Assembly: GCF_935825525.1 (NCBI RefSeq)
Contig: NZ_CAKXZT010000179.1
Span: forward strand, 1 to 38,197
Direction of reading: 5' to 3'
Length of the DNA stretch: 38,197 nt
From: Mesorhizobium escarrei
GTDB taxonomy: Bacteria > Pseudomonadota > Alphaproteobacteria > Rhizobiales > Rhizobiaceae
Part shown: positions 8,157 through 16,947 of the stretch, one piece after another
How the letters are laid out: each line of letters starts with the position of its first letter
Numbering within the stretch: position 1 is the first letter of the stretch
The notes under the pieces: model-generated
Database searches by the model: none
What the model saw: only the letters and a program-made list of their open reading frames with translations
What the model was told of the DNA's origin: nothing
Program-made: the position numbers and the translations under genes

Positions 8157-9128
8157 TCAGCTCACCCGCAAAGCGAGCCTGCCGACGTAGTGGGTGGCAA
8201 GCGCTCGGTGCGCATCAACAACTTGGTCGAACGGGAATGTACGGGCGACATGGACGTCGAACGGGCCAGAGTCAATCAGGCGGTTAAGCTTGTCGGTCGC
8301 GTCCTGGCTGCGGGCACCGTTGTAGCGAATGAGCTCCACGCCGGGCCGGACAGTTGGATCGGGCATCACGCCGTGCGGGCAGGCGACCCGGCCGCCGTCG
8401 CGCACTGACGTCAGCGCGCGGTCGGCCGCCTCACCGCCTACGGTGACAAGGGCAGCGTCGAGGCCGCCGGCGGCGAATTCACGAGCGGCTGCCACCACGT
8501 CGTCCTTGCGCCCGTTGACGACGGCGTCGGCGCCCAGCCGCTGCGATAGCGCCACGCCGTCATCGCCCGAAGCCACCGCCAATACGCGGGCGCCCAATCG
8601 TTTTGCGAGTTGGATGGCCATGTGCCCGATACCGCCGCTGGCGCCGAAGATCATTATTGTATCGCCCTGGTTTAGGCCGATCTCTTCCAGGCCGCTGAGC
8701 GCGGTCAACGCATCCCAGCCCATGACGCCCGCTTGCTCGATCGTGAGCTTGGCGGGGATGAGCGACACGTTGTCCGCATCCGTTACTGCGTACGTGGCGT
8801 AGGTTCCACCCTTGGGAAGTGGCATGGATGCGGCGTACACCCGGTCGCCTTCCCTAAAGCGGCTAACTTGGCCGCCAACGGCGACGACTGCGCCCGCGCA
8901 GTCCCAGCCAAGCACATAGGGGAATGTCGACGGCATTCCGAAAGCCCCGTCGTAGTGACCCTCACGCTCGAGCGCGTCCCACGAGGCCACACCCGCCACT
9001 TCGACCCGGATTAGGACATCGCTCGGCCCGACCTCGGGCACTGGCACGGCTCGCACAGTAACCAGCTCGGCTCCACCGAACCGGTCGATGGCGGCGGCCA
9101 GCATTGTATCCGGTTTTGCATTCGTCAT
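8157..9128 (-). CDS. NADP-dependent MDR oxidoreductase (quinone-oxidoreductase-like)
   Basis: A 323-residue medium-chain dehydrogenase/reductase without the catalytic or structural zinc cysteines, so of the quinone oxidoreductase/enoyl reductase type. The N-terminal GroES-like domain contains the GWDCAGAVVAVG segment (about 74-85). The nucleotide-binding domain carries GASGGIG (162-168) followed by AIQLAKRLGARV. It likely reduces quinones or other electrophilic carbonyls with NADPH. ATG 9128 is preceded by TAGGAGAAAAAGCA, a clear ribosome-binding site. The HxlR-family gene at 9543 is divergent. DUF24 regulators next to such reductases (YodB, QorR systems) sense quinones, so a similar regulatory link is plausible. 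The 3' end faces the QueA-like gene with 15 bp between them. Confidence 0.9.
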   Translation of the reverse strand: MTNAKPDTMLAAAIDRFGGAELVTVRAVPVPEVGPSDVLIRVEVAGVASWDALEREGHYDGAFGMPSTFPYVLGWDCAGAVVAVGGQVSRFREGDRVYAASMPLPKGGTYATYAVTDADNVSLIPAKLTIEQAGVMGWDALTALSGLEEIGLNQGDTIMIFGASGGIGHMAIQLAKRLGARVLAVASGDDGVALSQRLGADAVVNGRKDDVVAAAREFAAGGLDAALVTVGGEAADRALTSVRDGGRVACPHGVMPDPTVRPGVELIRYNGARSQDATDKLNRLIDSGPFDVHVARTFPFDQVVDAHRALATHYVGRLALRVS

Positions 9129-9287
9129 TGCTTTTTCTCCTAGGAATACTGTTGGTCATGAAACGGCCACCGCTTCTAGCGGTCGTGAATCGAGCCTCGC
9201 CGACATGATTTCTTGTTTCGCGCCGGCGAAGCAGGAGTTCGCTTTTCGTAGGCGTTCCATGATTGGTTGATGATGAAGGCTTGGATC

Positions 9288-9407
9288 GCCTCCTGTCTCT
9301 TTTGCTGCTCTGTCCCGGACGGTCGTGCGATATCCCGCTCCAAGCAGCGCGCGGGCGAGCGCCGATCCCATACGTCCAGTCTCCAGGGCACCGATTGTAG
9401 GCATCAT
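9288..9407 (-). pseudogene. Remnant of an NAD(P)-binding dehydrogenase (N-terminal piece)
   Basis: About 39 residues read as the start of a Rossmann-fold dehydrogenase of the 6-phosphogluconate dehydrogenase/imine reductase type. The segment TIGALETGRMGSALARALLG is followed by AGYRTTVRDR. After about 40 residues the resemblance stops and the frame carries on without family features. The piece lies between the MDR gene and the HxlR regulator. I read it as a decayed or truncated gene; it is too short to fold or work alone. Confidence 0.5.
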
Positions 9408-9542
9408 CCCGACACCCCATTTTTTGATTGGCGCAATGCTCGGCTCGCTTGTCGTCCGGTCCGAGGGAGAGCTATGATTTGGGAAGCGCGACACCAATAC
9501 GCACGCAGGCGTAAGTGGTTACCTGCCGGTAAGGAGGGCAAG

Positions 9543-9866
9543 GTGAACAAACCCACCGAGAATGGTTTTGCAACTGCGATAAAGATGGTCTCCGGCAAGT
9601 GGAAGCTGGACATCATCTGCGAACTCGGCGCGACACCACGCAGGTTCGGCCGGCTGCGGCAGTCAATTCCGGCGGTCAGCGAAAAGATGCTGACGCAGCA
9701 GCTGCGAGAACTTGAGGCAGACGGGCTCGTGAACCGAAAAGTACATCCGGGTTCTCCGGCGAAGGTCGTCTATTCGTTGACGGAAAGCGGATCGACGCTC
9801 TGTGCCAAGGCAGAGGGCTTATGCCGCTGGGGTGAACAGTTCCGTTGCTCGGGTCAGCCGGAATGA
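9543..9866 (+). CDS. HxlR/DUF24-family winged-helix regulator
   Basis: A 107-residue regulator with the HxlR core: KMVSGKWKLDIICELG, then RRFGRLRQSIPAVSEKMLTQQLRELEADGLVNRKVH, then YSLTESG and a C-terminal helix. GTG 9543 is chosen because AAGGAGG (9531-9537) lies 5 bp upstream and the length then matches the family. ATG 9474, with GAGGGAG upstream, would add 23 residues and is the alternative. The N-terminal Cys that senses quinones in several DUF24 proteins is missing in the short form; the only Cys residues are in the core and tail. It is divergent from the MDR gene and probably its regulator. Confidence 0.87.
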   Translation: MNKPTENGFATAIKMVSGKWKLDIICELGATPRRFGRLRQSIPAVSEKMLTQQLRELEADGLVNRKVHPGSPAKVVYSLTESGSTLCAKAEGLCRWGEQFRCSGQPE

Positions 9867-10090
9867 TCGCGCGCTCAGGGGCAGTTTATCGAGCGCAAGG
9901 CGGACCTTCCGAGCGGTGATCTCGAAAAGGCGCGGCAACAATATACGAGTTGCCGGTTTTATCCTGTCGGGCGCGCCAAGCCACACTTTGGGCTAGACTG
10001 CAGTGCACGCTCCACATGCCCAGCCGCTGCTTGTGAGTTCACCTCGACCTGGCCTTGAGTTGCGCTATCTAGCCAAAAATGGAGGCAGCC

Positions 10091-10363
10091 ATGCGTATGA
10101 AGTTCCTACTGGTGACATCAGCGACGATGATGGTGACAGTCGTTGCCCACGCCGACAGTCAATCCTCGAACACAAGCTCGAATAGCTCGTCGAACAATGG
10201 CGTTGTGCGTGAGCGGATTGTCGAGACCTACTGCGAAGACGACTATTGTGAGACCTACGTCAAACGCAGGGTTTACCAGGAGGGCCGATCCTCCCTTCGT
10301 TACCAGGACTATGATGGCCGCCGCTATCGCGACCGCTACATGGATGATGATGACGACGACTAA
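10091..10363 (+). CDS. Small secreted acidic protein, unknown function
   Basis: A 90-residue product. ATG 10091 is preferred over ATG 10079 because GGAGG (10081-10085) sits 5 bp before it. Residues 1 to about 20 form a signal peptide ending AHA, so the protein is exported. The mature part starts with a Ser/Asn-rich stretch (SSNTSSNSSSNN). It continues with a core containing two Cys (YCEDDYCETYVKRRVY), then Arg/Tyr-rich sequence, and ends in six Asp residues. The Cys pair and the acidic tail would suit metal binding or a disulfide, but I do not recognise a family. No operon partner. Confidence 0.65.
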   Translation: MRMKFLLVTSATMMVTVVAHADSQSSNTSSNSSSNNGVVRERIVETYCEDDYCETYVKRRVYQEGRSSLRYQDYDGRRYRDRYMDDDDDD

Positions 10364-10829
10364 TGCATGTCGCGCAAAGTGTGCAGCGGTTTTGCGATAA
10401 CGACATGCAAAAACAACAACCTAAAGCGCGTCGCATGAGGCCGGTCAAACGCGACGCGCTTTAGGAAAAAAGCCGCCCCGCTGAACGCACTCGAAGGCCT
10501 GTTTTGGGATCGGATCGGCGGCCCCTCGCACCGTTCCGAGATGGTTTTGGCGCACAAGGACGACGATGACGGTATCGGGGCGCAGCGCGTGGTCGGGCAG
10601 ACAGGCAAGACCCAGGCCGTTTAATGCGGCGTCGCCGTCCGCCAGTGCGGCGACTGACGGCTCTGGACGAAGCAGATGATGGCTGACGAAGGCCAGACCG
10701 GTATAGGCCACAATCGTCACGCATTTGTGAGCTGTGTTGATAAGCCTATGTGGGATTATGGGTCTAATTTTGGACCATGCGTCGCCTTAAGTATAGTCTG
10801 TGCATGCCCGCCGCTCAGGAATAATGCTG
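10364..10829. other. Intergenic region with large hairpin and cyclase promoter region
   Basis: No supported gene. It contains the 15-bp-arm inverted repeat at 10420-10465 described separately. A TATAGT at 10792-10797 could be the -10 of the cyclase gene; the best -35 is poor (TTGGAC, 10770-10775). A minus-strand frame at 10445-10720 has a segment faintly like the C-terminal part of a LysR effector domain (ALNGLGLACLPD) but no start of a gene, so at most it is a remnant. Confidence 0.4.
10420..10465. repeat. Palindromic repeat with 15-bp perfect arms; possible terminator
   Basis: CCTAAAGCGCGTCGC (10420-10434) pairs with GCGACGCGCTTTAGG (10451-10465) around a 16-bp loop. On the plus strand an A-run follows; on the minus strand a T-run (complement of 10412-10419, about TTGTTGTTTT) follows only loosely. 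The repeat has the look of the short GC-rich palindromes scattered between rhizobial genes. It may also end transcripts from the upstream small gene. Confidence 0.6.
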
Positions 10830-12701
10830 ATGGAACGCAAGCTCGCGGCAATCATGGCCGCCGATATCGTCGGCTACAGCCTGCTGATGGCTGAAAACGA
10901 GGCGTCCACCTACGCGAAGCTGCGCGCTGTTTTTGATGAGCTCATTGACCCGACCTGCGCCCAGCATGGCGGGCGCATCGTTAAGACGGCGGGAGACGGC
11001 TTTCTCGCCATGTTTCCCAGCGTCAACGAAGCGGTTGATGCGGCGCTGGCCATACAGGAAGGCTTCGACAAGGGCCCGTTCGAGCTGCGCATCGGCATCA
11101 ATCTTGGCGATGTCATCGAAGATGACGGCGACGTATACGGCGACGGCGTCAATGTGGCCGCCCGTCTTGAGGCCATGTGCGATCCGGGGCAGATATTCGT
11201 CAGCGGCGCCGTGGTGATGGCGGCCGACCGCAAGAGCGCGGACAGGTTCATCCGCATCGGCCGCAGGCGGGCCAAAAACATTCCCGAACTTCTAAACGTC
11301 TACCGCGTAAGGCGCGCGGGCTCTCCGTGGTCGTCATGGCGGCAGGTGCCGCAGGTGCTGCGCAGCACCGCCGCCCGCTGGTCTTATGGCGCGGCCGCCA
11401 TAGCCCTCATCCTCATCGGCACCCAAATCCAGCCGCTCCCCCTGGCAGCCATGATCAGCCGCATCCCGGCGGCCTTGTCGATGGACCAGAGCCGCGCCGA
11501 CCCCCGGCCGTCAGTGGCGGTCATGCCTTTTGCCGCGATGAGCGGCAGCGGCGAGCAATCGTATTTCGCGGACGGACTGACCGAGGATGTGACGATAGCC
11601 CTTGCCCGCAATTCAGAGCTGCAGGTAATCGCGCGCGATTCCACCTACGCCGTGCGTGGGCAGGATACGGACGTGCGCAAGCTCGGGGCGAAGCTCGGCG
11701 TTGATTATGTGGTTGAAGGCAGCGCCCGCCGTGAAGGCGACCAGCTTCGGGTGTCGGCGCAGCTGATCGATGTAAAGACAGGCGCGCATCTGTGGTCGCG
11801 CAGTTTTGACCGGCAGGTCGCCGACGTGTTCAGCGTCCAGAGCGAGCTGACCACTGAAATCGTCGCGCAGATCGCGCCCTATATCGGCAGGAGCGAGGCG
11901 GCGGCGGCAGCGGAGCGCCCGACCGACAATCTGCAGGCCTATGACCTCGTGCTGCAGGCCCGCAACCGCTACCGGCACGGCGCCAATGACCCGCAGGACA
12001 TTCTGGAAGCGCGGGGCCTCTACCAGCGCGCCCTGGAAATGGATCCGTCCTATGCGGCCGCCCGCGCAGGCCTCGCGCTGACCTTTATCGCCAGCGTGGC
12101 GCAGAGCGGTGACGGCCGGGCAAACGCGCCGGAGCTCCATCTTGGGCTTAGCGAAGCCCGGCAGGCAGTCCGTCTCGATCCCAATCTTGCTCTTGGCTAT
12201 CAGGTCATCAGCTTCGGGCTTGCCGTGCAGGGCGACTATTCAGGCGGCTTGCAGGCCGCACGGCGCGCTGTGGAGCTCAACCCTAACGATCCCGACAGCA
12301 TGATGGCGCTTGCAAAGGCGCAGGTTCGCTTCGGGGAATATGATGATGCCGTCGCCAACGCAGAGCGGGCCCGCCGCCTTCATCCTATGGCGCCAGAGTA
12401 CTATGCCTATGTGCACGGGCAGGCGCTCTACGCGGCTGACCGCCGCGATGAGGCTTCCGCCGTCATAGAGGAATGCCTGATCCGGGCGCCGCGCGATGCA
12501 AACTGCCTTCTCATTCAGGCCGCTTTGCAGGCCGGGGGCGGAGAGGTTGAGGCAGCCCAGCAGACGATGGCAAAGCTGGTCGAGGCGCATCCGGCATTCT
12601 CGCTGGAAGCAGAGCGCGCCTACCGCCGGTTCGGTGACAGGCCGCTGATGGAAGAGTTCCTGCAGGACCTCGCACAGGCCAAGGCGCCTGAAACCACCTG
12701 A
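10830..12701 (+). CDS. Class III adenylate cyclase with TolB-like region and TPRs
   Basis: Makes cAMP from ATP. The 623-residue protein begins with a class III cyclase domain (about 1-160). Metal-binding Asp12 (AADIVGYS) and Asp56 (TAGDGF), Lys52 for adenine recognition, and Asn108 and Arg112 (GDGVNVAARLE) for transition-state binding are all present, so it should be active. A single transmembrane helix at about 184-200 is followed by a TolB-N-like domain (PSVAVMPFAAMSGSGEQSYFADGLTEDV onward, about 226-345) and TPR-type repeats to the end. With this order the C-terminal part is probably periplasmic. ATG 10830 is chosen because AGGA is 9 bp upstream and the family starts MERKLAAI; GTG 10800 and ATG 10824 are alternatives. 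What it senses is unknown. Confidence 0.9.
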   Translation: MERKLAAIMAADIVGYSLLMAENEASTYAKLRAVFDELIDPTCAQHGGRIVKTAGDGFLAMFPSVNEAVDAALAIQEGFDKGPFELRIGINLGDVIEDDGDVYGDGVNVAARLEAMCDPGQIFVSGAVVMAADRKSADRFIRIGRRRAKNIPELLNVYRVRRAGSPWSSWRQVPQVLRSTAARWSYGAAAIALILIGTQIQPLPLAAMISRIPAALSMDQSRADPRPSVAVMPFAAMSGSGEQSYFADGLTEDVTIALARNSELQVIARDSTYAVRGQDTDVRKLGAKLGVDYVVEGSARREGDQLRVSAQLIDVKTGAHLWSRSFDRQVADVFSVQSELTTEIVAQIAPYIGRSEAAAAAERPTDNLQAYDLVLQARNRYRHGANDPQDILEARGLYQRALEMDPSYAAARAGLALTFIASVAQSGDGRANAPELHLGLSEARQAVRLDPNLALGYQVISFGLAVQGDYSGGLQAARRAVELNPNDPDSMMALAKAQVRFGEYDDAVANAERARRLHPMAPEYYAYVHGQALYAADRRDEASAVIEECLIRAPRDANCLLIQAALQAGGGEVEAAQQTMAKLVEAHPAFSLEAERAYRRFGDRPLMEEFLQDLAQAKAPETT

Positions 12702-12961
12702 AAGTTTTTACAGGGCGACTTCAATCACATAGCGCTGCCCAGTTGGCCAGTTTCATCTCGTCTGGCGCGCCAATTTGCCATTCCCACGACAAGAACCTTA
12801 ACTGGATCAAAGAAGCAGCAATCCGGAAAATCGTAGTGCAGAAGGAGGTCCGGCATGATTTCTCGCTTCTGTCGATCGGCCATCAGTCGATCTAGCTTAC
12901 AACCGATTGTATGACGCAATCAGAGCCGCGCGGATGTGCCGCGTGAGGAAAGGAGGTGGGT

Positions 12962-13492
<531 letters not shown>

Positions 13493-13771
13493 TCTCGCGA
13501 CTCGCCGGATGGAATCGTCGCTGAAGTCACGTTTGGGCCAAAAGCGACGGGAATTGCTTGAGTGTCCAGCCGCGACCGGCGCGAGCGAGCTGGCCGAGAT
13601 TAGCCCGGACGGCCAACCTCTCAAGCGCCGCGTCGAGTCGGCCAGCGCATTGGCGCCTATTTTAGGCTTTTGACCTGAGCCTGACTCATTTCGTAGTGCG
13701 ATTCGCAAATCTGTCGCAACCTCAAGGACGTGGATGACGGTATCGGCTTCGCGCCCTTGAGCCGACGAGGA

Positions 13772-14011
13772 TTATCGCCGCCAGAAGGGCTTGGCGATCT
13801 CTGCCTCGACCTGCCGTCTCGTCAGACCGATATCGTCGATCAAATGTGGATTGTCCTTCGACATCTGCTCAAGTTCCCAGCGAAAGCGTTTTCGCTCGTC
13901 CCAGGCCGCGATAATGCTTCGCAGGGTCGTCAGGTGCCGACGCGACGCTTCCGCCGGCTCCACGGACGTTGCCCCTGCCTGATGCGGGGCCGATGCAAGA
14001 GTATCGTTCAT
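13772..14011 (-). CDS. DUF1127 small protein
   Basis: 79 residues with the C-terminal DUF1127 helix pair: AWDERKRFRWELEQMSKDNPHLIDDIGLTRRQVEAEIAKPFWRR spans the last 44 residues and ends in the characteristic KPFWRR. ATG 14011 is chosen because GGAGG sits 6 bp upstream; an ATG at 14023 is part of that signal. Small DUF1127 proteins in rhizobia and Agrobacterium affect phosphate uptake, RNA turnover and stress responses, with Arg-rich forms binding RNA. The role here is unknown. It is divergent from the winged-helix regulator at 14147, sharing a 135-bp promoter region. Confidence 0.82.
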   Translation of the reverse strand: MNDTLASAPHQAGATSVEPAEASRRHLTTLRSIIAAWDERKRFRWELEQMSKDNPHLIDDIGLTRRQVEAEIAKPFWRR

Positions 14012-14146
14012 AGTAACCTCCATCGGTTTGAAGGTCCGGGGACCCTCGACCTGAAAGAGGCTGAATTCTGCAGGATACGAACGGCGTCGTAATTAAGCTC
14101 TCCCAAATAGTTCTCAAAACTTCCAAACGGGCTATAGATACGCCGC

Positions 14147-15664
14147 ATGCAGGGATCGCGCTTTGCCTTTGGTCCGTTCGTGCTTGATTCCGGTGCGGGA
14201 ACGCTGCTTCGCAACGATGTCCCCGTTGCCGTTGGCTACCGCGGGATAAAGCTGCTTGCGGCGCTCGTTGGACGAGCCGGCGAAATCCTCGAGAAGGCCG
14301 AGTTGATGGACGCGGCGTGGCCAGGCACGGCCGTCGAGGAAGGCAACCTCACCGTGCAGATCGCGCTGCTGCGAAAGCTGCTTGGCCCGGCTGCCGATGC
14401 CGGTAATGGGGGCGGCGAATGGATCGCCACGGTTCCGCGCGTCGGCTACCGCTTCACGAGGGCCGTCAAACAGCTCGGCGCGAAGCAAAAACCTTTACCG
14501 CTGCCCGGCAAGCCATCGATAGCGGTGCTGCCCTTCGTCAATGTCAGCAACGATCCCGAGCAGGAATCCTTCGCGGATGGGTTGACCGAAGACCTGATCA
14601 CCGACCTGTCCAGGATCTCCGGCCTGTTCGTCATCGCACGCAACTCGGCCTTTGCCTATAAAGGAAAGGCGATGGACGTCCGCGATATCGCGCAGGACCT
14701 CGGGGTGCGCTACCTGCTGGAGGGGAGCGCACGGCGCGCTGCGGGGCGCGTGCGCATCAATGCCCAGCTGGTCGACACAGTGAGTGGCGACCATCTATGG
14801 GCGGAACGCTTCGATCGCAGCCTGGAGGACATCTTTGCCGTTCAGGACGAGGTCACCGGCAAGATCGTGGAGGCGTTGCTCGGCAGGCTGCGCGCGCCGC
14901 CGCCGCGCAATCGGCCCAAAAGTCTCGAGGCTTACGATCTCTGCGTGCGGGCGCGCAAGCTGATGGATGACACGCCGCAGACGGCGCGCGAAGCGCATCT
15001 GATGCTCACCCGCGCGGTTTCGCTCGATCCGGAATATGCCGAGGCCTATCGCTGGCTTGCCATGAACCACTGGATGGGATGGGTGCATTCCGGCGGACCT
15101 ACCGAAACGGCCCGTAGCGTTGCGTTGGAGCTGGCGCGCAAAGCCGTGGCGATTGATCCGAACGATGCCGGCTGCCGCTGGGTTTTGGCTTACCTGCTTG
15201 CCTATAAGCGCAGCTTCGCCGAGGCGGATGCGGAATTCGCCAAGGCGATCGAGCTCGATCCGAACGAGGCCGATGCCTGGGCGGCATTATCCGACATAGC
15301 GGTCCTGGCCGGTCGGGTCGAGGACGGCCTTGAGCACATTCGCAAGGCGTTCCGGCTGAACCCGTTTCCGGCAAGCTGGTACTATCTGACGCTTGGCCAG
15401 GCGCAATATGCGGCCGGCGAATACCAAGCCGCTATCGAGACACTGCGCAGGGACGAGACTTATCGAACAAGCTCACGCCGTTTCCTGGCGGCAAGCCTTG
15501 CCCAATTGGGCCGGGTCGACGAGGCGCGCGCAGAGGTCGAGCTGTTCCTCGTCGGCAACCCGCACTTCACCACCCGCCACTGGGCCGCGACGGAACCATT
15601 CCGCGACGCTGCGACGCTCGAGCATTTCGTCGACGGCTTCCGCAAGGCCGGTCTTCCGGAGTGA
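14147..15664 (+). CDS. Winged-helix (OmpR-type) regulator with TolB-like region and TPRs
   Basis: 505 residues. Residues about 5-105 form an OmpR/CadC-type winged helix (FAFGPFVLDSGAGTLLRND through WIATVPRVGYRF). A TolB-N-like domain follows (PSIAVLPFVNVSNDPEQESFADGLTEDLITDLSRIS, from about 122), and then TPR-like helices to the C terminus. No receiver domain and no clear transmembrane helix are visible, so it is probably a soluble one-component regulator. Its C-terminal part is clearly related to that of the cyclase at 10830. A TATAGAT 8 bp before the ATG and the lack of a ribosome-binding site raise the possibility of a leaderless transcript. Target genes unknown; the divergent DUF1127 gene is a candidate. 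Confidence 0.88.
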   Translation: MQGSRFAFGPFVLDSGAGTLLRNDVPVAVGYRGIKLLAALVGRAGEILEKAELMDAAWPGTAVEEGNLTVQIALLRKLLGPAADAGNGGGEWIATVPRVGYRFTRAVKQLGAKQKPLPLPGKPSIAVLPFVNVSNDPEQESFADGLTEDLITDLSRISGLFVIARNSAFAYKGKAMDVRDIAQDLGVRYLLEGSARRAAGRVRINAQLVDTVSGDHLWAERFDRSLEDIFAVQDEVTGKIVEALLGRLRAPPPRNRPKSLEAYDLCVRARKLMDDTPQTAREAHLMLTRAVSLDPEYAEAYRWLAMNHWMGWVHSGGPTETARSVALELARKAVAIDPNDAGCRWVLAYLLAYKRSFAEADAEFAKAIELDPNEADAWAALSDIAVLAGRVEDGLEHIRKAFRLNPFPASWYYLTLGQAQYAAGEYQAAIETLRRDETYRTSSRRFLAASLAQLGRVDEARAEVELFLVGNPHFTTRHWAATEPFRDAATLEHFVDGFRKAGLPE

Positions 15665-15709
15665 CGTGCCGGCGTGACCTCGCAAACGCCTTCGCACCGT
15701 TGGTGCGAT

Positions 15710-16102
15710 CTACCCCTCAAAGCGACTCGTGGCGTCACGATCGCGCTCGTACCGTCTCGTGAGCGGAAACGGCGGCAACCAGGACTCGCGACGGATGATC
15801 CAGCTTTCGTAGGTTGGCATCAGTTGGTCAGGGGCGTCCAGGGATCCCAGGTTCACTTCGAGCTCGTCTGCGGTGCGTCCGAAAATTGTCGAGCCGCAAC
15901 GGGGACAGAAAAACCGCCCGGCGTAGTCGCGCGTCTCGCCTTCGATCGTCACCGCATCCTGGGGGAACACCGCCGAAGCGTGAAAAAGCGCCCCATGATG
16001 CTTGCGGCAGTCGAGACAATGACAGATGCCGACCCGGTATGGGAGCCCCGACGCCACAATCCGGACGTTGCCGCACAGGCAACCGCCAGTGAATCGGTCC
16101 AT
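15710..16102 (-). CDS. GFA-family (CENP-V/GFA domain) zinc protein
   Basis: 130 residues of the glutathione-dependent formaldehyde-activating enzyme family. The zinc-site cysteines are in GGCLCGNVRI, CHCLDCRKHHGALF and FFCPRCGSTIFG, the normal pattern. Length is typical of the small stand-alone members, most of which have no proven activity; some may carry glutathione adducts. ATG 16102 has GGAGGAGG about 7-14 bp upstream. It converges on the winged-helix gene, 45 bp apart. Confidence 0.9.
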   Translation of the reverse strand: MDRFTGGCLCGNVRIVASGLPYRVGICHCLDCRKHHGALFHASAVFPQDAVTIEGETRDYAGRFFCPRCGSTIFGRTADELEVNLGSLDAPDQLMPTYESWIIRRESWLPPFPLTRRYERDRDATSRFEG

Positions 16103-16301
16103 GCTGCGCCTCCTCCAAAATCAAGCGGTCGGAATGGCTACAACGAACGGCACCGTCATTGCAATTGCCCCGCTGCGGGCGGGGGCGCGTCGTCTTCGGT
16201 AGGGGGCGACAGATAGGTCGCTTGCTGCAGCCGCATGCCATTTGGAAAGTTCGGCCTGTGGGACGAAGGGTCCTTTCGCTCTTGACAATTACGCTCGTCA
16301 A

Positions 16302-16331
16302 CCGCATTGACAGGAAAGATTGTCAATGCGG
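16302..16331. promoter_or_regulatory. Perfect 11-bp inverted repeat, likely operator of the HTH-SRPBCC pair
   Basis: CCGCATTGACA (16302-16312) and TGTCAATGCGG (16321-16331) are perfect inverted copies around an 8-bp loop, ending 7 bp before the HTH start codon. A TTGACA at 16282-16287 could be the -35. The position fits an autorepressor site; the same sequence as RNA would form a hairpin next to the start codon. Confidence 0.65.
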
Positions 16332-16338
16332 GGGCTGC

Positions 16339-16947
16339 ATGCTCGATATCGAAGTCATAGATCGGCCGAGCGCGGCCGCCGCCGCGTTGGAGCCCGTTCG
16401 GAGTCAACTCCTCTCAGAGCTGCGCGAGCCGGCCTCGGCCGCTACCCTCGCCACACGCCTGGGCCTCAAGCGGCAGAAGATCAATTACCACCTGCATGCT
16501 CTGGAGGAGCACGGGCTTGTCCAGGTTGCAGACACGCGCAAGTGGGGTGGCCTGACGGAGCGGCTCATGGTGGCGAGCGCCACAAGCTATGTCGTCTCGA
16601 CGAGCGCGCTGGGTCCGGTCGGCGCCGATCCGAACCGCACCCCGGACCGCCTGTCGGCAAGCTACCTCATCGCGCTCGGCGCCCGGCTGGTGCGGGAGAT
16701 CGGAACTCTCCAGCGCGCCGCCACGGATGCCGGCAAGCGCCTGGCGACCTTGGCGATCGACACCGAAATCCGCTTCCGCTCGGCCGCCGACCGCGCCTCG
16801 TTCACGCGTGAATTGACTGAGGCCATCACCACGCTGGCGGCACGCTATCACGACGAAACCGCGCCGCAGGGACGGTCCCACCGCCTTGTCGTGACGGCGC
16901 ATCCGTCACCAGCCAATCCGCAAGGAAAGGACGTTCAATGCCAGTAA
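16339..16947 (+). CDS. ArsR-type helix-turn-helix regulator
   Basis: 202 residues. An N-terminal winged helix (RSQLLSELREPASAATLATRLGLKRQKINYHLHALEEHGLVQVAD, about 20-64) is followed by a helical domain of unknown ligand. The frame is open back to 16159, but the residues before Met 16339 look non-coding and the HTH begins close behind it, so 16339 is chosen. The ribosome-binding site is weak (GCGGGGG). The stop overlaps the SRPBCC start by 10 bp. HTH genes coupled to a SRPBCC/AHSA1 gene are a recurrent pair, in which the HTH protein usually represses its own operon. Confidence 0.85.
   Translation: MLDIEVIDRPSAAAAALEPVRSQLLSELREPASAATLATRLGLKRQKINYHLHALEEHGLVQVADTRKWGGLTERLMVASATSYVVSTSALGPVGADPNRTPDRLSASYLIALGARLVREIGTLQRAATDAGKRLATLAIDTEIRFRSAADRASFTRELTEAITTLAARYHDETAPQGRSHRLVVTAHPSPANPQGKDVQCQ

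Noticed and set aside
10445..10720. Minus-strand frame with a LysR-effector-like segment (ALNGLGLACLPD)
   Set aside because: Resemblance is limited to about 12 residues with no HTH or full domain nearby; too weak to call even a pseudogene.
12725..12919. 64-residue minus-strand frame between cyclase and DHFR-like genes
   Set aside because: No ribosome-binding site, no domain, length expected by chance.
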